From assembly GCA_003314535.1 (NCBI GenBank), contig POSG01000002.1, positions 310,001 to 374,000 on the forward strand: 64,000 nt of DNA. Direction: 5' to 3'. The notes under the pieces were generated by a model. That model was not told the DNA's origin, did not search any database, and was given only the letters and a program-made list of their open reading frames with translations. Of this stretch, positions 9,193 to 17,914 are shown piece by piece. Position numbers and translations under genes: made by a program. Source of the stretch: Geobacter sp. (lineage in GTDB: Bacteria > Desulfobacterota > Desulfuromonadia > Geobacterales > Geobacteraceae). The stretch's first letter is position 1. Each line of letters opens with the position of its first letter.

Positions 9193-10509
9193 TTACAGAA
9201 GGTTTGCGGCAAGCTCCGCCAGCGCTGACCGCTCCCCTTTCATCATGGTGATATGGGCCGCAATATCCTGTCCCTTGAAACGTTCCACCAGATAAGTTAG
9301 ACCATTGCTTGAAGAATCCACATAGGGGTTGTCAATCTGATATGGATCACCGGTAAGAATGACCTTTGTGCCATCCCCAGCCCTGGTGACAATCGTTTTG
9401 ATTTCGTGTGGTGTAAGGTTCTGAGCCTCGTCCACGATCAGGAACTGGTTAGGAATCGACCTGCCCCTGATGTAGGTTAAGGGTTCGATCTCAAGTATCC
9501 CCATGGCCATAAGTTCCCGGTAACCACGGCTGTGGCGTTTCTCCGCCTCATGACCGCTCAGCAGAAGCTCCACATTGTCGAAGATCGGCTGCATCCAGGG
9601 AGCCAGCTTCTCCTCTATGTCACCTGGGAGGAATCCCAGGTCCTTTCCCATAGGGAAGACAGGACGGGAAACGAGGAGCCTGTTGAACATGCTTTCTTCA
9701 GCCGTCTTGTGCAGTCCCGCGGCAATGGCCAGCAGCGTTTTCCCTGTGCCGGCCTTTCCGACCAGGGTTACGAGCTTTATTGAATCGTCCAGCAAGGCAT
9801 CCAATGCGCAGGTCTGCTCCCTGTTTCTGGGATGAATGCTCCACACTCCCTCCTTGCCGATCCTGGCGACCGGAACAAGCCGCTTTTGCGCTGCAACGAA
9901 CTTAGCAAGGCCGGTGTGGGACGGATTGCCCGCATCCCTGAGCACGACATATTGATTGGGCATGAGGCCTTCTTCTGTCTCCGCCCAACCCTGACCGTAG
10001 AAGCGATCCACTGTTTCCGGCGTAACATCAAGCACTGTAAACCCAGTATATAACTCTTCTATTGATACCTTATCAGATTCGTAATCTTCTGCCTTCAATC
10101 CGACGGCATCTGCCTTGATGCGCAGGTTCGTGTCCTTCGTGACAAGTATGACCGGCACTTTTCCGCTCTTTTTCCTGGCATCCAGTGCAATTGCCAGGAT
10201 TCGGTTGTCCGCACGCTGTTCACTCAGCTCCGGCGGAATCAGGCGGCGTATTTCCTCGTCGAACAGCGCAACCCTGATCGTGCCGCCACTTTCAAGGCCT
10301 ATCCCCGAAGACAAAGATCCCTTCTGCCGCAGATCATCGAGGTAACGGGAAACCTGGCGAGCGTTCCTGCCGGTTTCGTTCATGTCTTTCTTGAACCTGT
10401 CGACCTCCTCGATGACGGTTATGGGAATAATGATCGTATTCTCCTGGAATCTGAAAAGTGCGAACGGGTCATGCAGCAGGACGTTCGTATCGAGGACAAA
10501 AGTTTTCAT
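9193..10509 (-). CDS. PIN-domain / PhoH-family ATPase
   Basis: Two-domain protein of 438 residues: an N-terminal PIN ribonuclease-like domain (about 1-135, starting TFVLDTNVLLHDP with D7, and acidic residues in TVIEEVDRFK and VTKDTNLR) and a C-terminal PhoH P-loop ATPase (Walker A GKAGTGKT at 251-258, LIVDEAQNLTPHEIKTI as Walker B region). PhoH2-type proteins of this build have been shown to unwind and cut RNA in mycobacteria; the role here is inferred. It heads the phoH-tsaD-rsmA run. Its ATG overlaps the stop of a possible 25-codon frame. Confidence 0.92.
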   Translation of the reverse strand: MKTFVLDTNVLLHDPFALFRFQENTIIIPITVIEEVDRFKKDMNETGRNARQVSRYLDDLRQKGSLSSGIGLESGGTIRVALFDEEIRRLIPPELSEQRADNRILAIALDARKKSGKVPVILVTKDTNLRIKADAVGLKAEDYESDKVSIEELYTGFTVLDVTPETVDRFYGQGWAETEEGLMPNQYVVLRDAGNPSHTGLAKFVAAQKRLVPVARIGKEGVWSIHPRNREQTCALDALLDDSIKLVTLVGKAGTGKTLLAIAAGLHKTAEESMFNRLLVSRPVFPMGKDLGFLPGDIEEKLAPWMQPIFDNVELLLSGHEAEKRHSRGYRELMAMGILEIEPLTYIRGRSIPNQFLIVDEAQNLTPHEIKTIVTRAGDGTKVILTGDPYQIDNPYVDSSSNGLTYLVERFKGQDIAAHITMMKGERSALAELAANLL

Positions 10510-10583
10510 TTTTTCCTTTCTCCGGGCATTTGCAATAGTGGCGTTTCCAACCGGCGCCAGGCATCGGCATCAAGTGAAATCAT
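10506..10583 (-). CDS. possible 25-residue leader peptide before phoH
   Basis: The frame starts at ATG 10583, reads MISLDADAWRRLETP..., and ends in TGA that overlaps the phoH ATG by two bases (ATGA). That overlap is the classic layout for coupled translation. The ribosome-binding site is weak (AGGCGG), and no family is recognised. It may be a regulatory leader peptide or chance. Confidence 0.3.
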   Translation of the reverse strand: MISLDADAWRRLETPLLQMPGERKK

Positions 10584-10875
10584 AAGTCAAACCGCCTTTT
10601 CCCGATGCACAAATAGTGCCCCCGGTCTTTTTCCCAGGAGTCGGCAACATGGAGTGAACAGGATTTTCCGGTAAAACAAGGCGGCTTTTCAGGAGGGATC
10701 GGGAAAGCTCTGATCAGCTTGACACAGGGAAGCATAGATATAACCATTTCGGAATTCCTATCATAGATGGGTGTCTTTGTAAATCCTATTCCAGCTATTT
10801 TCTACCCGCCATCCGGGTCGTCCGGCCGCTTGACTTCCGTTATTTCAAACGTTTATGGCTCTAATCGTAATTTAC

Positions 10876-10930
10876 TTGACACACCATATATCTTGTGGTT
10901 TATTTCACATCACATCACAAAATGTTGTAT
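10876..10930 (+). promoter_or_regulatory. nrdJ promoter with two candidate NrdR boxes
   Basis: TTGACA (10876-10881) and TTTATT (10899-10904), 17 bases apart, form a promoter. Box 1 (10881-10896, acaccatatatcttgt) matches 13 of 16 positions of the NrdR consensus as I recall it (acaCwAtATaTwGtgt) and lies over the spacer. Box 2 (10915-10930, tcacaaaatgttgtat) matches 12 of 16. They are 34 bases apart start to start, near the three-turn spacing usual for NrdR. The remainder of the gap (10584-10875) holds nothing I recognise, and no cobalamin riboswitch is visible. Confidence 0.5.
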
Positions 10931-10987
10931 TGCCACTGGTATACATTGGTCATTTTGAACATCTGAAACAAGGGAGAACTCACTGTC

Positions 10988-13216
10988 ATGGTAAAAACCA
11001 AGAGTACCGGCACCAATCTCACGCTGTCGAAAAACGCACTCACCGTACTGGAAAAACGTTATCTCAAGCGCGACAAGAGTGGAAAAGTCCTTGAAAAGCC
11101 GCAGGACATGTTCCACCGGGTAGCCTCAGCGATTGCCGCTGCAGAAACCAAGTTCAACGCCAATGCCGACATCAGCGCACTGGCCGACAAATTCTATTCG
11201 ATGATGACAAACTTCGAGTTTCTCCCGAACTCGCCAACCCTTATGAATGCCGGACGTGAACTGGGCCAGCTGTCAGCATGCTTCGTACTCCCTGTCGGCG
11301 ATTCCATAGATGATATCTTCGACGCAGTGAAATACACCGCGCTTATTCACAAATCGGGCGGCGGCACGGGATTCTCATTTTCCCGCCTCCGTCCGGCCCA
11401 CGACGTCGTCATGTCAACCACCGGCATATCCAGCGGACCGATTTCCTTCATGAGAGTCTTTGACATTGCCACCGAAACGATCAAGCAGGGAGGAACACGC
11501 CGGGGAGCCAACATGGGAATTCTTCGTGTCGACCATCCCGACATCATGGACTTCATCATGTGCAAGTCCGACCAGAAGCAGCTCAACAACTTCAACATCT
11601 CTGTAGGTCTGACCGAAGCATTCATGAAAGCTGTGGAAAAGGACGAGGAATACCAGCTCATAAACCCCAGGAACGGCGAAGCTGCCGGCACCCTCAACGC
11701 AGCCAAGGTTTTCCATCGCATAGTAAAGCAGGCCTGGAGCAACGGCGAACCAGGCATTGTCTTTCTCGACAGGCTCAACCGTGACAACCCCACACCGAAA
11801 TTGGGCGAAATAGAATCCACCAACCCCTGCGGCGAGCAGCCCCTGCTGCCCTACGAATCCTGCAACCTGGGCTCCATAAATCTCGGCAGGATGATCGTCG
11901 GCAATGAAATCGACTGGGCGCGGCTGAAAGAGGTTATCACCCACGCGGTCCGCTTCCTGGACAATGTCATCGAGGTGAACAACTATCCCCTGCCGCAGAT
12001 AGACGAAATGACCAGGGCTAACAGGAAGATCGGCCTGGGAGTCATGGGCTGGGCAGACATGCTGATAGGGCTGGGTATTCCGTACAATTCAGCCGAGGCC
12101 ATCGCGCTTGGCGAAAAGGTCATGCGTTTCATCAACGAGGAGGGGCATGCGGCTTCCCGGGAACTTGCGGTCGAAAGGGGCCCCTTCCCCAATTTCCCCG
12201 GTTCGATCTACGACAGGCAGGGATCGTCTCCCATGAGAAACGCTACGGTAACCACGATAGCCCCCACCGGGACTATTTCCATCATCGCCAACGCATCATC
12301 CGGCGTGGAGCCTTTGTTTGCCGTTTCTTTCGTTCGCCAGGTCCTGGACAACAACATCCTGGTCGATGTCAACCCACTGTTCGAGAAGATCGCCCGTGAA
12401 CGGGGCTTTTACTCCGAAGAGCTCATGAAGCGCATCGCGGACCATGGCACAATCCAGGGCATTGAGGAGATCCCGGAGGAAGTCCGGAGAATCTTCGTAA
12501 CCGCCCACGACATAACCCCGGAAGTTCACATCGACATGCAGGCCGCTTTCCAGCGGCATACCGACAATGCGGTCAGCAAAACCGTGAACTTCCCCAACAG
12601 CGCGACTGTCGAAGAGGTGGAAAAGGTGTACCTGCTGGCGTACAGGCTTGACTGCAAGGGAGTCACCATCTACCGAGACGGCTCAAGGGACATGCAGGTC
12701 CTCTCCACGGGCAAGAAGGAGGAGAAGCCCGCCATCCACCCTGTCGAGGAGAAGAAAGTCATAAAGAGAGAGCGCCCCAAGGCTCTTCAGGGCTGGACTT
12801 ACCAGATGCAGACCGGATGCGGGCCGCTCTACATAACCGTGAACGAAGACAAGGCAGGCCTGTTTGAACTCTTCACCACCATGGGAAAAGCCGGCGGCTG
12901 CGCAGCTTCCCAATGCGAGGCCATAGGCCGAATGGTATCCCTTGCATGGCGAAGCGGCGTACAGGCGCGACAGGTAATCAAGCAGCTCATGGGCATTTCC
13001 TGCCACCTGCCCAGCGGCTTCGGCGACAACCGGGTTCTCTCATGTGCAGACGCCGTAGCCAAGGCAATCCAGGCCCACATGTCAGCCAAGGGTTACGACA
13101 CGGGACTGGAAGCACTGACACCTGAAAGAGGGGCCTGCCCTGAATGCGGCGGAATAGTAGAACATGAGGGAGGCTGCGCGGTCTGCCGCGTGTGCGGATA
13201 CAGCGAATGCGCCTAG
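10988..13216 (+). CDS. nrdJ: adenosylcobalamin-dependent ribonucleoside-diphosphate reductase (class II)
   Basis: Reduces ribonucleotides to deoxyribonucleotides using a radical made from vitamin B12, with or without oxygen. The 742-residue protein holds the radical-enzyme barrel: NSPTLMNAGRELGQLSACFVL (first active cysteine), NPCGEQPLLPYESCNLGSIN (N-x-C-x-E active site) and PTGTISIIANASSGVEP. The tail has the expected redox/zinc cysteines (CPECGG...CAVCRVCGYSEC). GGGAGA precedes the ATG. It is probably a main source of dNTPs, but other reductases cannot be excluded from one window. Confidence 0.96.
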   Translation: MVKTKSTGTNLTLSKNALTVLEKRYLKRDKSGKVLEKPQDMFHRVASAIAAAETKFNANADISALADKFYSMMTNFEFLPNSPTLMNAGRELGQLSACFVLPVGDSIDDIFDAVKYTALIHKSGGGTGFSFSRLRPAHDVVMSTTGISSGPISFMRVFDIATETIKQGGTRRGANMGILRVDHPDIMDFIMCKSDQKQLNNFNISVGLTEAFMKAVEKDEEYQLINPRNGEAAGTLNAAKVFHRIVKQAWSNGEPGIVFLDRLNRDNPTPKLGEIESTNPCGEQPLLPYESCNLGSINLGRMIVGNEIDWARLKEVITHAVRFLDNVIEVNNYPLPQIDEMTRANRKIGLGVMGWADMLIGLGIPYNSAEAIALGEKVMRFINEEGHAASRELAVERGPFPNFPGSIYDRQGSSPMRNATVTTIAPTGTISIIANASSGVEPLFAVSFVRQVLDNNILVDVNPLFEKIARERGFYSEELMKRIADHGTIQGIEEIPEEVRRIFVTAHDITPEVHIDMQAAFQRHTDNAVSKTVNFPNSATVEEVEKVYLLAYRLDCKGVTIYRDGSRDMQVLSTGKKEEKPAIHPVEEKKVIKRERPKALQGWTYQMQTGCGPLYITVNEDKAGLFELFTTMGKAGGCAASQCEAIGRMVSLAWRSGVQARQVIKQLMGISCHLPSGFGDNRVLSCADAVAKAIQAHMSAKGYDTGLEALTPERGACPECGGIVEHEGGCAVCRVCGYSECA

Positions 13217-13300
13217 CAGAATCGTGGGCTCCAGTCGATCAACTCCATCAGCATGAGTATACGTAATTTAAACCTACCATAGTTACCCGGTTTCATTATA

Positions 13301-13329
13301 AATCCTCCCGGTCCAGCCGGGAGGATTTT
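13301..13329 (+). terminator. intrinsic terminator after nrdJ
   Basis: An 11-bp perfect stem (13301-13311 with 13317-13327), five-base loop and a short T tail. It lies 84 bases after the nrdJ stop. The gap up to the next gene (13516) shows no gene. Confidence 0.85.
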
Positions 13330-13515
13330 CGGTTTCAGACCACAGCTTTCACTGGCAATCCACTCTCATGCAACTTCCACGCAATGTGATATGCTATTCC
13401 TTAAGGCCAGCAAGTATGTTTAATTGAACAGAAATGTACGCGTTGCCAGCCGTATCCTCAGCTCCCAGGATATTCTGCTTGACTCCCCGGCGACGCTGCC
13501 TTCCAAGGAGTTCAC

Positions 13516-14265
13516 ATGACTGTCAGAAGCAGTTTCGATCCTGAACTCACCAGGAAGATCGTCAAGAAAGTGCCCTTCTTCTCTTGTTTTTCGGACGACG
13601 AACTCTCTTCCCTGCTTGAACGGACCAACGTCTACAGCTGCAAAAAGGGAGAAATCATATTCTTCGAGAATGAAGAAAACCAGCAGATGTACATCATTCT
13701 CAAGGGAAGGGTAAAAGTCGTGGGTTTCACTCCGGGCGGACTTGAGCGGGTCATGGCTTTCAGACAGCGGGGAGACTACTTCGGCGACATGGGCCTGCTG
13801 GACGGCAAAACCGACTACGCAACGGTCATTGCCATGGAACCCTGCAAAATGCTTGTTATCACCAAATCCCTGTTCGACTATTTCTTCATGGAGAACCCGA
13901 AGCTGCTGAAAGGCATTATTTCCGTGCTCTGCGAGCGACTCAGGGAAAGCTGGATGTTTCACACCATAATCGGAACCAATGATGCCGAGTCAAAAATCAG
14001 GGTAACACTGGCGCGATACGGCAAGACCCTTGGAGTGCCCGACAGCAGCGGGGTCATCATCAGCAAGATATTCTCCCACCAGAGCATAGCCGACCGGGTG
14101 CTGATAACCAGGGAAACGGCCAGCCGCGTTTTGGCGCGAATGAAGGAACAGAACGAAATAGAAATGGCCGGGCGGCACATAAAGCTTCTGCCCGCATTCT
14201 TTGAAAAAGTATCCCAGTGCGAACTTTACAGGGCGCTCTCCGCCATGCAGAGCAGTCTCCACTGA
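13516..14265 (+). CDS. Crp/Fnr-family transcription regulator
   Basis: A 249-residue regulator with an N-terminal cyclic-nucleotide-binding-type beta barrel (ILKGRVKVVGFTPGG, YFGDMGLLDG) and a C-terminal winged helix (SHQSIADRVLITRETASRVLARMKE). The N-terminus lacks the four-cysteine iron-sulfur pattern of true FNR, so it belongs to a different subgroup; the effector is unknown. AAGGAG lies 6 bases before the ATG. It stands alone, between the nrdJ terminator and the ModE gene. Confidence 0.88.
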   Translation: MTVRSSFDPELTRKIVKKVPFFSCFSDDELSSLLERTNVYSCKKGEIIFFENEENQQMYIILKGRVKVVGFTPGGLERVMAFRQRGDYFGDMGLLDGKTDYATVIAMEPCKMLVITKSLFDYFFMENPKLLKGIISVLCERLRESWMFHTIIGTNDAESKIRVTLARYGKTLGVPDSSGVIISKIFSHQSIADRVLITRETASRVLARMKEQNEIEMAGRHIKLLPAFFEKVSQCELYRALSAMQSSLH

Positions 14266-14377
14266 CATGTCTCGGAACCGTTTCCGTTGAACGCCATGAT
14301 CCGATCCGTTTGTCGAACAACCTTTTCGGATCAATAAAGTTTCAATGAGTTTCGCTTGGACATGATTCGATTGAATC

Positions 14378-14468
14378 TTGTCTATTGGTTCACATTGCTT
14401 TATACTTCTTCTGCCCCGGCCAAACCAGGCAATCGGCGTATCCCTCCATCTTTACCAATCCCGGGGCA
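14378..14468 (+). promoter_or_regulatory. candidate modE promoter and structured 5' leader
   Basis: TTGTCT (14378-14383), 17-base spacer and TATACT (14401-14406) form a promoter starting transcription near 14412. The transcript would open with an 8-bp stem: 14412-14419 (tgccccgg) pairs with 14461-14468 (ccggggca) around a 41-base loop. The leader to the ATG is about 175 bases. No known riboswitch was recognised. The 14266-14587 gap also holds a 13-base direct repeat (gaaccgtttccgt) at 14275-14287 and 14541-14553. Confidence 0.4.
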
Positions 14469-14587
14469 AGACGGCATTACAGGTTTCATGAAGAAGCCTG
14501 TTGATGCGCGGTTTCGCTGCCAGGCTGCAAAATCTCGTCCGAACCGTTTCCGTACGGTAATATTCATGAAAATTCGAAAGGCACCTT

Positions 14588-15403
14588 ATGCGCAGATCTA
14601 GAAAGCAGATCGAAGTTTCCGGGACAGTCTCATTCAAAAAGACCGACATGGAGTTTCTTGGGAACGACAGAATAGCCCTGCTGGAAAAGATCGATGAATA
14701 CGGCTCGATCAACAAGGCTGCAAAAGCAGTCGGAATAAGCTATAAGACGGCATGGGACGCCGTTTCCACGATCAACGACCTCTCTGAGAAGCCCCTGTTT
14801 CTGCGTATGACCGGGGGCAAATCGGGAGGGGGAACGACTCTTACCGAACACGGGAAGGAAATCATCCGTCAATACAGGATCATCCAGGAACAGCATGAAA
14901 AATTCCTGACCAGCATGGAAGAAAAGATGACCGATGTCGACATGCATGGCCTGGACAAGCTGGTCAACAGGATCTCCCTGCATGCAAGCGCCAGAAATGT
15001 CTTTGCCGGCAAGGTGACGGGCATCGTCAGAGGGGAAACTAAATCGGAAGTGACTCTCGAACTCAAGAGCAAGGACAGGATAGTCGCCATAATCACGAAT
15101 GACAGCGTGCAATCCCTGGGGCTCCTCGAAGGCATGGACGCTTACGCAATAGTCAAAGCCGGCTCCGTAATTATCGGCATCGGAGAAGACCCCATCAGGG
15201 TAAGCATCCGGAATAAGCTGCAGGGCAAGATCGCTTCCATCGCCCAGGGTACCGTCAATACCGAGTTAAACGTGGAATTGTCAGGCTCCAACATGATAAG
15301 CGCTGTGATTACCAACCAGTGCGCCAAAGACCTGGAACTGGCGGAAGGAAGCCGGGTATGGGCCATGTTCAAGGCTTCGAGCGTCATTCTCGGTGTTGGA
15401 TAA
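14588..15403 (+). CDS. modE: ModE-family molybdate-responsive regulator
   Basis: Molybdate-binding transcription regulator. The 271 residues have a LysR-like winged helix at about 20-110 (GSINKAAKAVGISYKTAWDAV; TGGKSGGGTTLTEHGKE) followed by two Mop/TOBE ligand domains (about 135-198 starting SARNVFAGKVTG, and about 205-270 starting SIRNKLQGKIAS). That is the full-length ModE layout. No molybdate transport gene lies next to it in the window. It converges on the U32 peptidase gene with a 28-base gap. Confidence 0.9.
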   Translation: MRRSRKQIEVSGTVSFKKTDMEFLGNDRIALLEKIDEYGSINKAAKAVGISYKTAWDAVSTINDLSEKPLFLRMTGGKSGGGTTLTEHGKEIIRQYRIIQEQHEKFLTSMEEKMTDVDMHGLDKLVNRISLHASARNVFAGKVTGIVRGETKSEVTLELKSKDRIVAIITNDSVQSLGLLEGMDAYAIVKAGSVIIGIGEDPIRVSIRNKLQGKIASIAQGTVNTELNVELSGSNMISAVITNQCAKDLELAEGSRVWAMFKASSVILGVG

Positions 15404-15431
15404 TCAAAGACCCCGCCTACGGAAGCGCATA

Positions 15432-16661
15432 TTAATCAGGCTGTTTTTTTTCACGCCTCAGCAGGTCGTATCGTTCAACGGGGAATGAAAGCCTCATCCG
15501 AACCAGCTGATTCGGATGTGCTACCGCCAGGATGCCGTCCCCGGCTCCATTATGGGCCGTCATTTTCGACATCACAAAAAATTGGGACGACATGTTCTTG
15601 CCGATGAACTCGACCACATCCCCTGAAGTCACCCTGTTCCTGATCTCGATAACCGCTTCCCCGTTTTCCAGGACATCGGAAACCACGCCGACAATCTCAT
15701 GGCTTCTAACGTAACCTGCCACGGCTTCCAATGCATCTTCACCCGGCCTGCCGAGCAGGAACCCGCCAGTATACCCACGATGGCTGATCTTCCCAAGTTC
15801 CGAAAGCCATTCTTTTTTTACCTCGAACTTGCCGGGATCCTCCCGGTAACTGTCCAGTGCTTCCCGGTAGACGCGCACTACGGACGCCACATAATGTATC
15901 CCCTTCATCCGCCCCTCTATCTTCAGCGAATCGACACCGGCTTCAATCAACTCAGGCAAATACTCCAGCAGACAGAGGTCCTTTGAGTTGAAAATGAATG
16001 CCCCCCTCCCGTCTTCCATGACCGGGAAAAACTGCCCGGGTCGCTTTTCCTCGACGATGGAATATCCCCAGCGGCACGGGTGGGCGCATTCTCCGCGGTT
16101 GGCGTCTCTGCCGGCCATGACCCCGGAAAGGAGGCAGCGGCCGGAATAGGAGATGCACATGGCGCCATGGACGAAGACCTCGACTTCGACCCCGGATCTT
16201 TCCCTGGTTTCAGCGATGTCTGCAAGGCTCATCTCCCTGGCGAGGTTTACCCGGGAAACACCCTGCCTCTTCCAGAACAGGGCGCTTCGCCAGTTGGTCG
16301 TGTTCGCCTGGGTAGACAGGTGAACTTCCCTGTCCGGTGACACTTCCCGAACCATGTCCATTACGCCGGGGTCGGACACTATATAGGCGTCAAAGGGAAT
16401 CGATGCCACTTTTCGCAAGTAATCCCCGAACGTTCCGATATCTGCATTGTGAGGGAAGATGTTGGCAGCCAGATAGACTTTTTTGCCCCTTTCATGGGCA
16501 TACTGCACTGCGTGGGCAAGGCCGTCGATGGTGAAATTGTCAGCCAGCCTCCTGAGACTGAACTCCTCCCCGCCGAGATATACGGCATCCGCTCCGTAAT
16601 TGATGGCTATTTCCAGCTTTTCCATATTTCCTGCCGGCGCAAGAAGCTCGGGAATTTTCAC
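15432..16661 (-). CDS. U32-family peptidase (TrhP/YegQ-like)
   Basis: U32 proteins include YegQ/TrhP, which supports prephenate-dependent hydroxylation of wobble uridine in tRNA. The start is set at GTG 16661 (reads MKIPELLAPAGNMEKLE) because AAAGGAA precedes it and homologues begin at this point; an ATG at 16688 adds nine residues with no good binding site. The signature VFVHGAMCISYSGRCLLS and the cysteine set GECAHPCRW are intact. 409 residues, full length for the short subfamily. Confidence 0.88.
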   Translation of the reverse strand: MKIPELLAPAGNMEKLEIAINYGADAVYLGGEEFSLRRLADNFTIDGLAHAVQYAHERGKKVYLAANIFPHNADIGTFGDYLRKVASIPFDAYIVSDPGVMDMVREVSPDREVHLSTQANTTNWRSALFWKRQGVSRVNLAREMSLADIAETRERSGVEVEVFVHGAMCISYSGRCLLSGVMAGRDANRGECAHPCRWGYSIVEEKRPGQFFPVMEDGRGAFIFNSKDLCLLEYLPELIEAGVDSLKIEGRMKGIHYVASVVRVYREALDSYREDPGKFEVKKEWLSELGKISHRGYTGGFLLGRPGEDALEAVAGYVRSHEIVGVVSDVLENGEAVIEIRNRVTSGDVVEFIGKNMSSQFFVMSKMTAHNGAGDGILAVAHPNQLVRMRLSFPVERYDLLRREKKQPD

Positions 16662-16754
16662 GTGTCCGTTCCTTTGCAAAGGTTTCATTTCTTACTGCAG
16701 CAGAAATGTACCATAACCCGCCCATTTATGGAAACGCGAAACCCAGCTTTCTCC

Positions 16755-16783
16755 TTGACAAACTTATCATTTGGCTTTACACA
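16755..16783 (+). promoter_or_regulatory. candidate promoter of the LysM-protein gene
   Basis: A perfect TTGACA (16755-16760) is followed after 17 bases by TACACA (16778-16783), a weak -10. Predicted transcripts start about 95 bases before the ATG. Confidence 0.45.
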
Positions 16784-16884
16784 TAGACGAGATTTATTGG
16801 GAAAACGGGAACTGGTCGCAGGAGTTTAGTGCGACAGATCCGGATCAAACCATCAAGATCATAAAATCGCGGTGAGAGGTGCCT

Positions 16885-17862
16885 ATGAAAAGGATCATTT
16901 TGGCGTTTGTCCTGTCCATGTCTGCATTGTTCGTTCCACTGACGGCATCCGCCCAGCCGGAAGAGCCGACAATTTATGTGATCAAACAGGGCGATACGCT
17001 CTGGGGGCTGTCAGACCGGTTTCTCAAGGATCCTCATTACTGGCCCAATCTCTGGGCACGCAACCAGTCCGTAACCAATCCGCACCTCATATACCCCGGA
17101 CAAAAGCTGCGGGTCTTCCCTGACAGGATAGAACTGGTTCCGGATACTTCACCTGCCGCTGAAGACAAGATCGCACGTGAAAAGCCATTCACGGCCAACG
17201 GCTGGGAGGGATTCGTTCTGGACCCGGGCCTGGGCACCACGGGAACCATTATCCAGACCAATCACGACAGGACAGTGCTCGGTCAGGAAGACATCGTGTA
17301 TACCGACCTGGGCACTTCTCATGGAGCAAAAAGCGGCGACATCTACACGATTTACAGGAAAACTAAACCGATTGACCACCCTGTCACCGGGGATTTCATG
17401 GGTTACAAATACAATTCAGTGGGAACCCTCAAGCTGACCGACATGGAAGAAAAAAGTTCCCGTGCAATCATAACCAAGTCCGTGCTTGAAGTAATGGCGG
17501 GCGACGAACTCCTGCCATATCACGACAACCGTCGCGAAGTGAGCCTGAAAGCCGCAACCAAGGATCTTAACGGTTATATCATCGATTCAAGGCTCGGCAA
17601 CATACTCATCGGAATCTACGACATTGTCTATCTCGACCTCGGCAAAGCCAACGGCCTCGAAGTCGGCAACCTTCTCTATGTCGTTCGTGACGTGCAGCCC
17701 AACGAAGACTTTGTGAAAAGAGACGTGGGGAACCTGCCCCAGGAACTCTACGGTGCAGTAGTCGTGGTAGATACCTCCGAGAAAACAGCCACCGCCCTGG
17801 TTGTCAAGAGTATCGAGGCGATCAGGGTCGGCGACAGGGTTTCCCTCTTCAAAAACAGGTGA
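16885..17862 (+). CDS. exported LysM-domain protein
   Basis: 325 residues with a signal peptide (MKRIILAFVLSMSALFVPLT, probable cut after ASA at about 22) and one LysM domain directly after it (IYVIKQGDTLWGLSDRF to YPGQKLRV, about 30-78). LysM binds peptidoglycan, so the protein is likely periplasmic. The remaining 240 residues resemble two repeats that each begin with a glycine-rich strand and contain VYxDLGxxxGxxxGD (at about 132-150 and again at about 250-270). The exact role is unknown. An in-frame GTG six bases earlier is not preferred because AGAGG fits the ATG. Confidence 0.85.
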   Translation: MKRIILAFVLSMSALFVPLTASAQPEEPTIYVIKQGDTLWGLSDRFLKDPHYWPNLWARNQSVTNPHLIYPGQKLRVFPDRIELVPDTSPAAEDKIAREKPFTANGWEGFVLDPGLGTTGTIIQTNHDRTVLGQEDIVYTDLGTSHGAKSGDIYTIYRKTKPIDHPVTGDFMGYKYNSVGTLKLTDMEEKSSRAIITKSVLEVMAGDELLPYHDNRREVSLKAATKDLNGYIIDSRLGNILIGIYDIVYLDLGKANGLEVGNLLYVVRDVQPNEDFVKRDVGNLPQELYGAVVVVDTSEKTATALVVKSIEAIRVGDRVSLFKNR

Positions 17863-17870
17863 TCCTCTGA

Positions 17871-17900
17871 AAAGGGGCCGGCATCAGGACCGGCCCCTTT
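17871..17900 (+). terminator. hairpin terminator between the LysM gene and dprA
   Basis: An 11-bp perfect stem (17871-17881 with 17890-17900) begins 8 bases after the stop codon. The T tail is only three bases inside the stem, then CTCC, so termination may be partial and dprA may be reached by readthrough. Confidence 0.65.
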
Positions 17901-17914
17901 CTCCATTCCCCGCC

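Noticed and set aside
10584-10987. Cobalamin riboswitch upstream of nrdJ
   Set aside because: Expected for a B12-dependent enzyme, but no B12-box-like element or matching structure was seen; a proper covariance search would decide.
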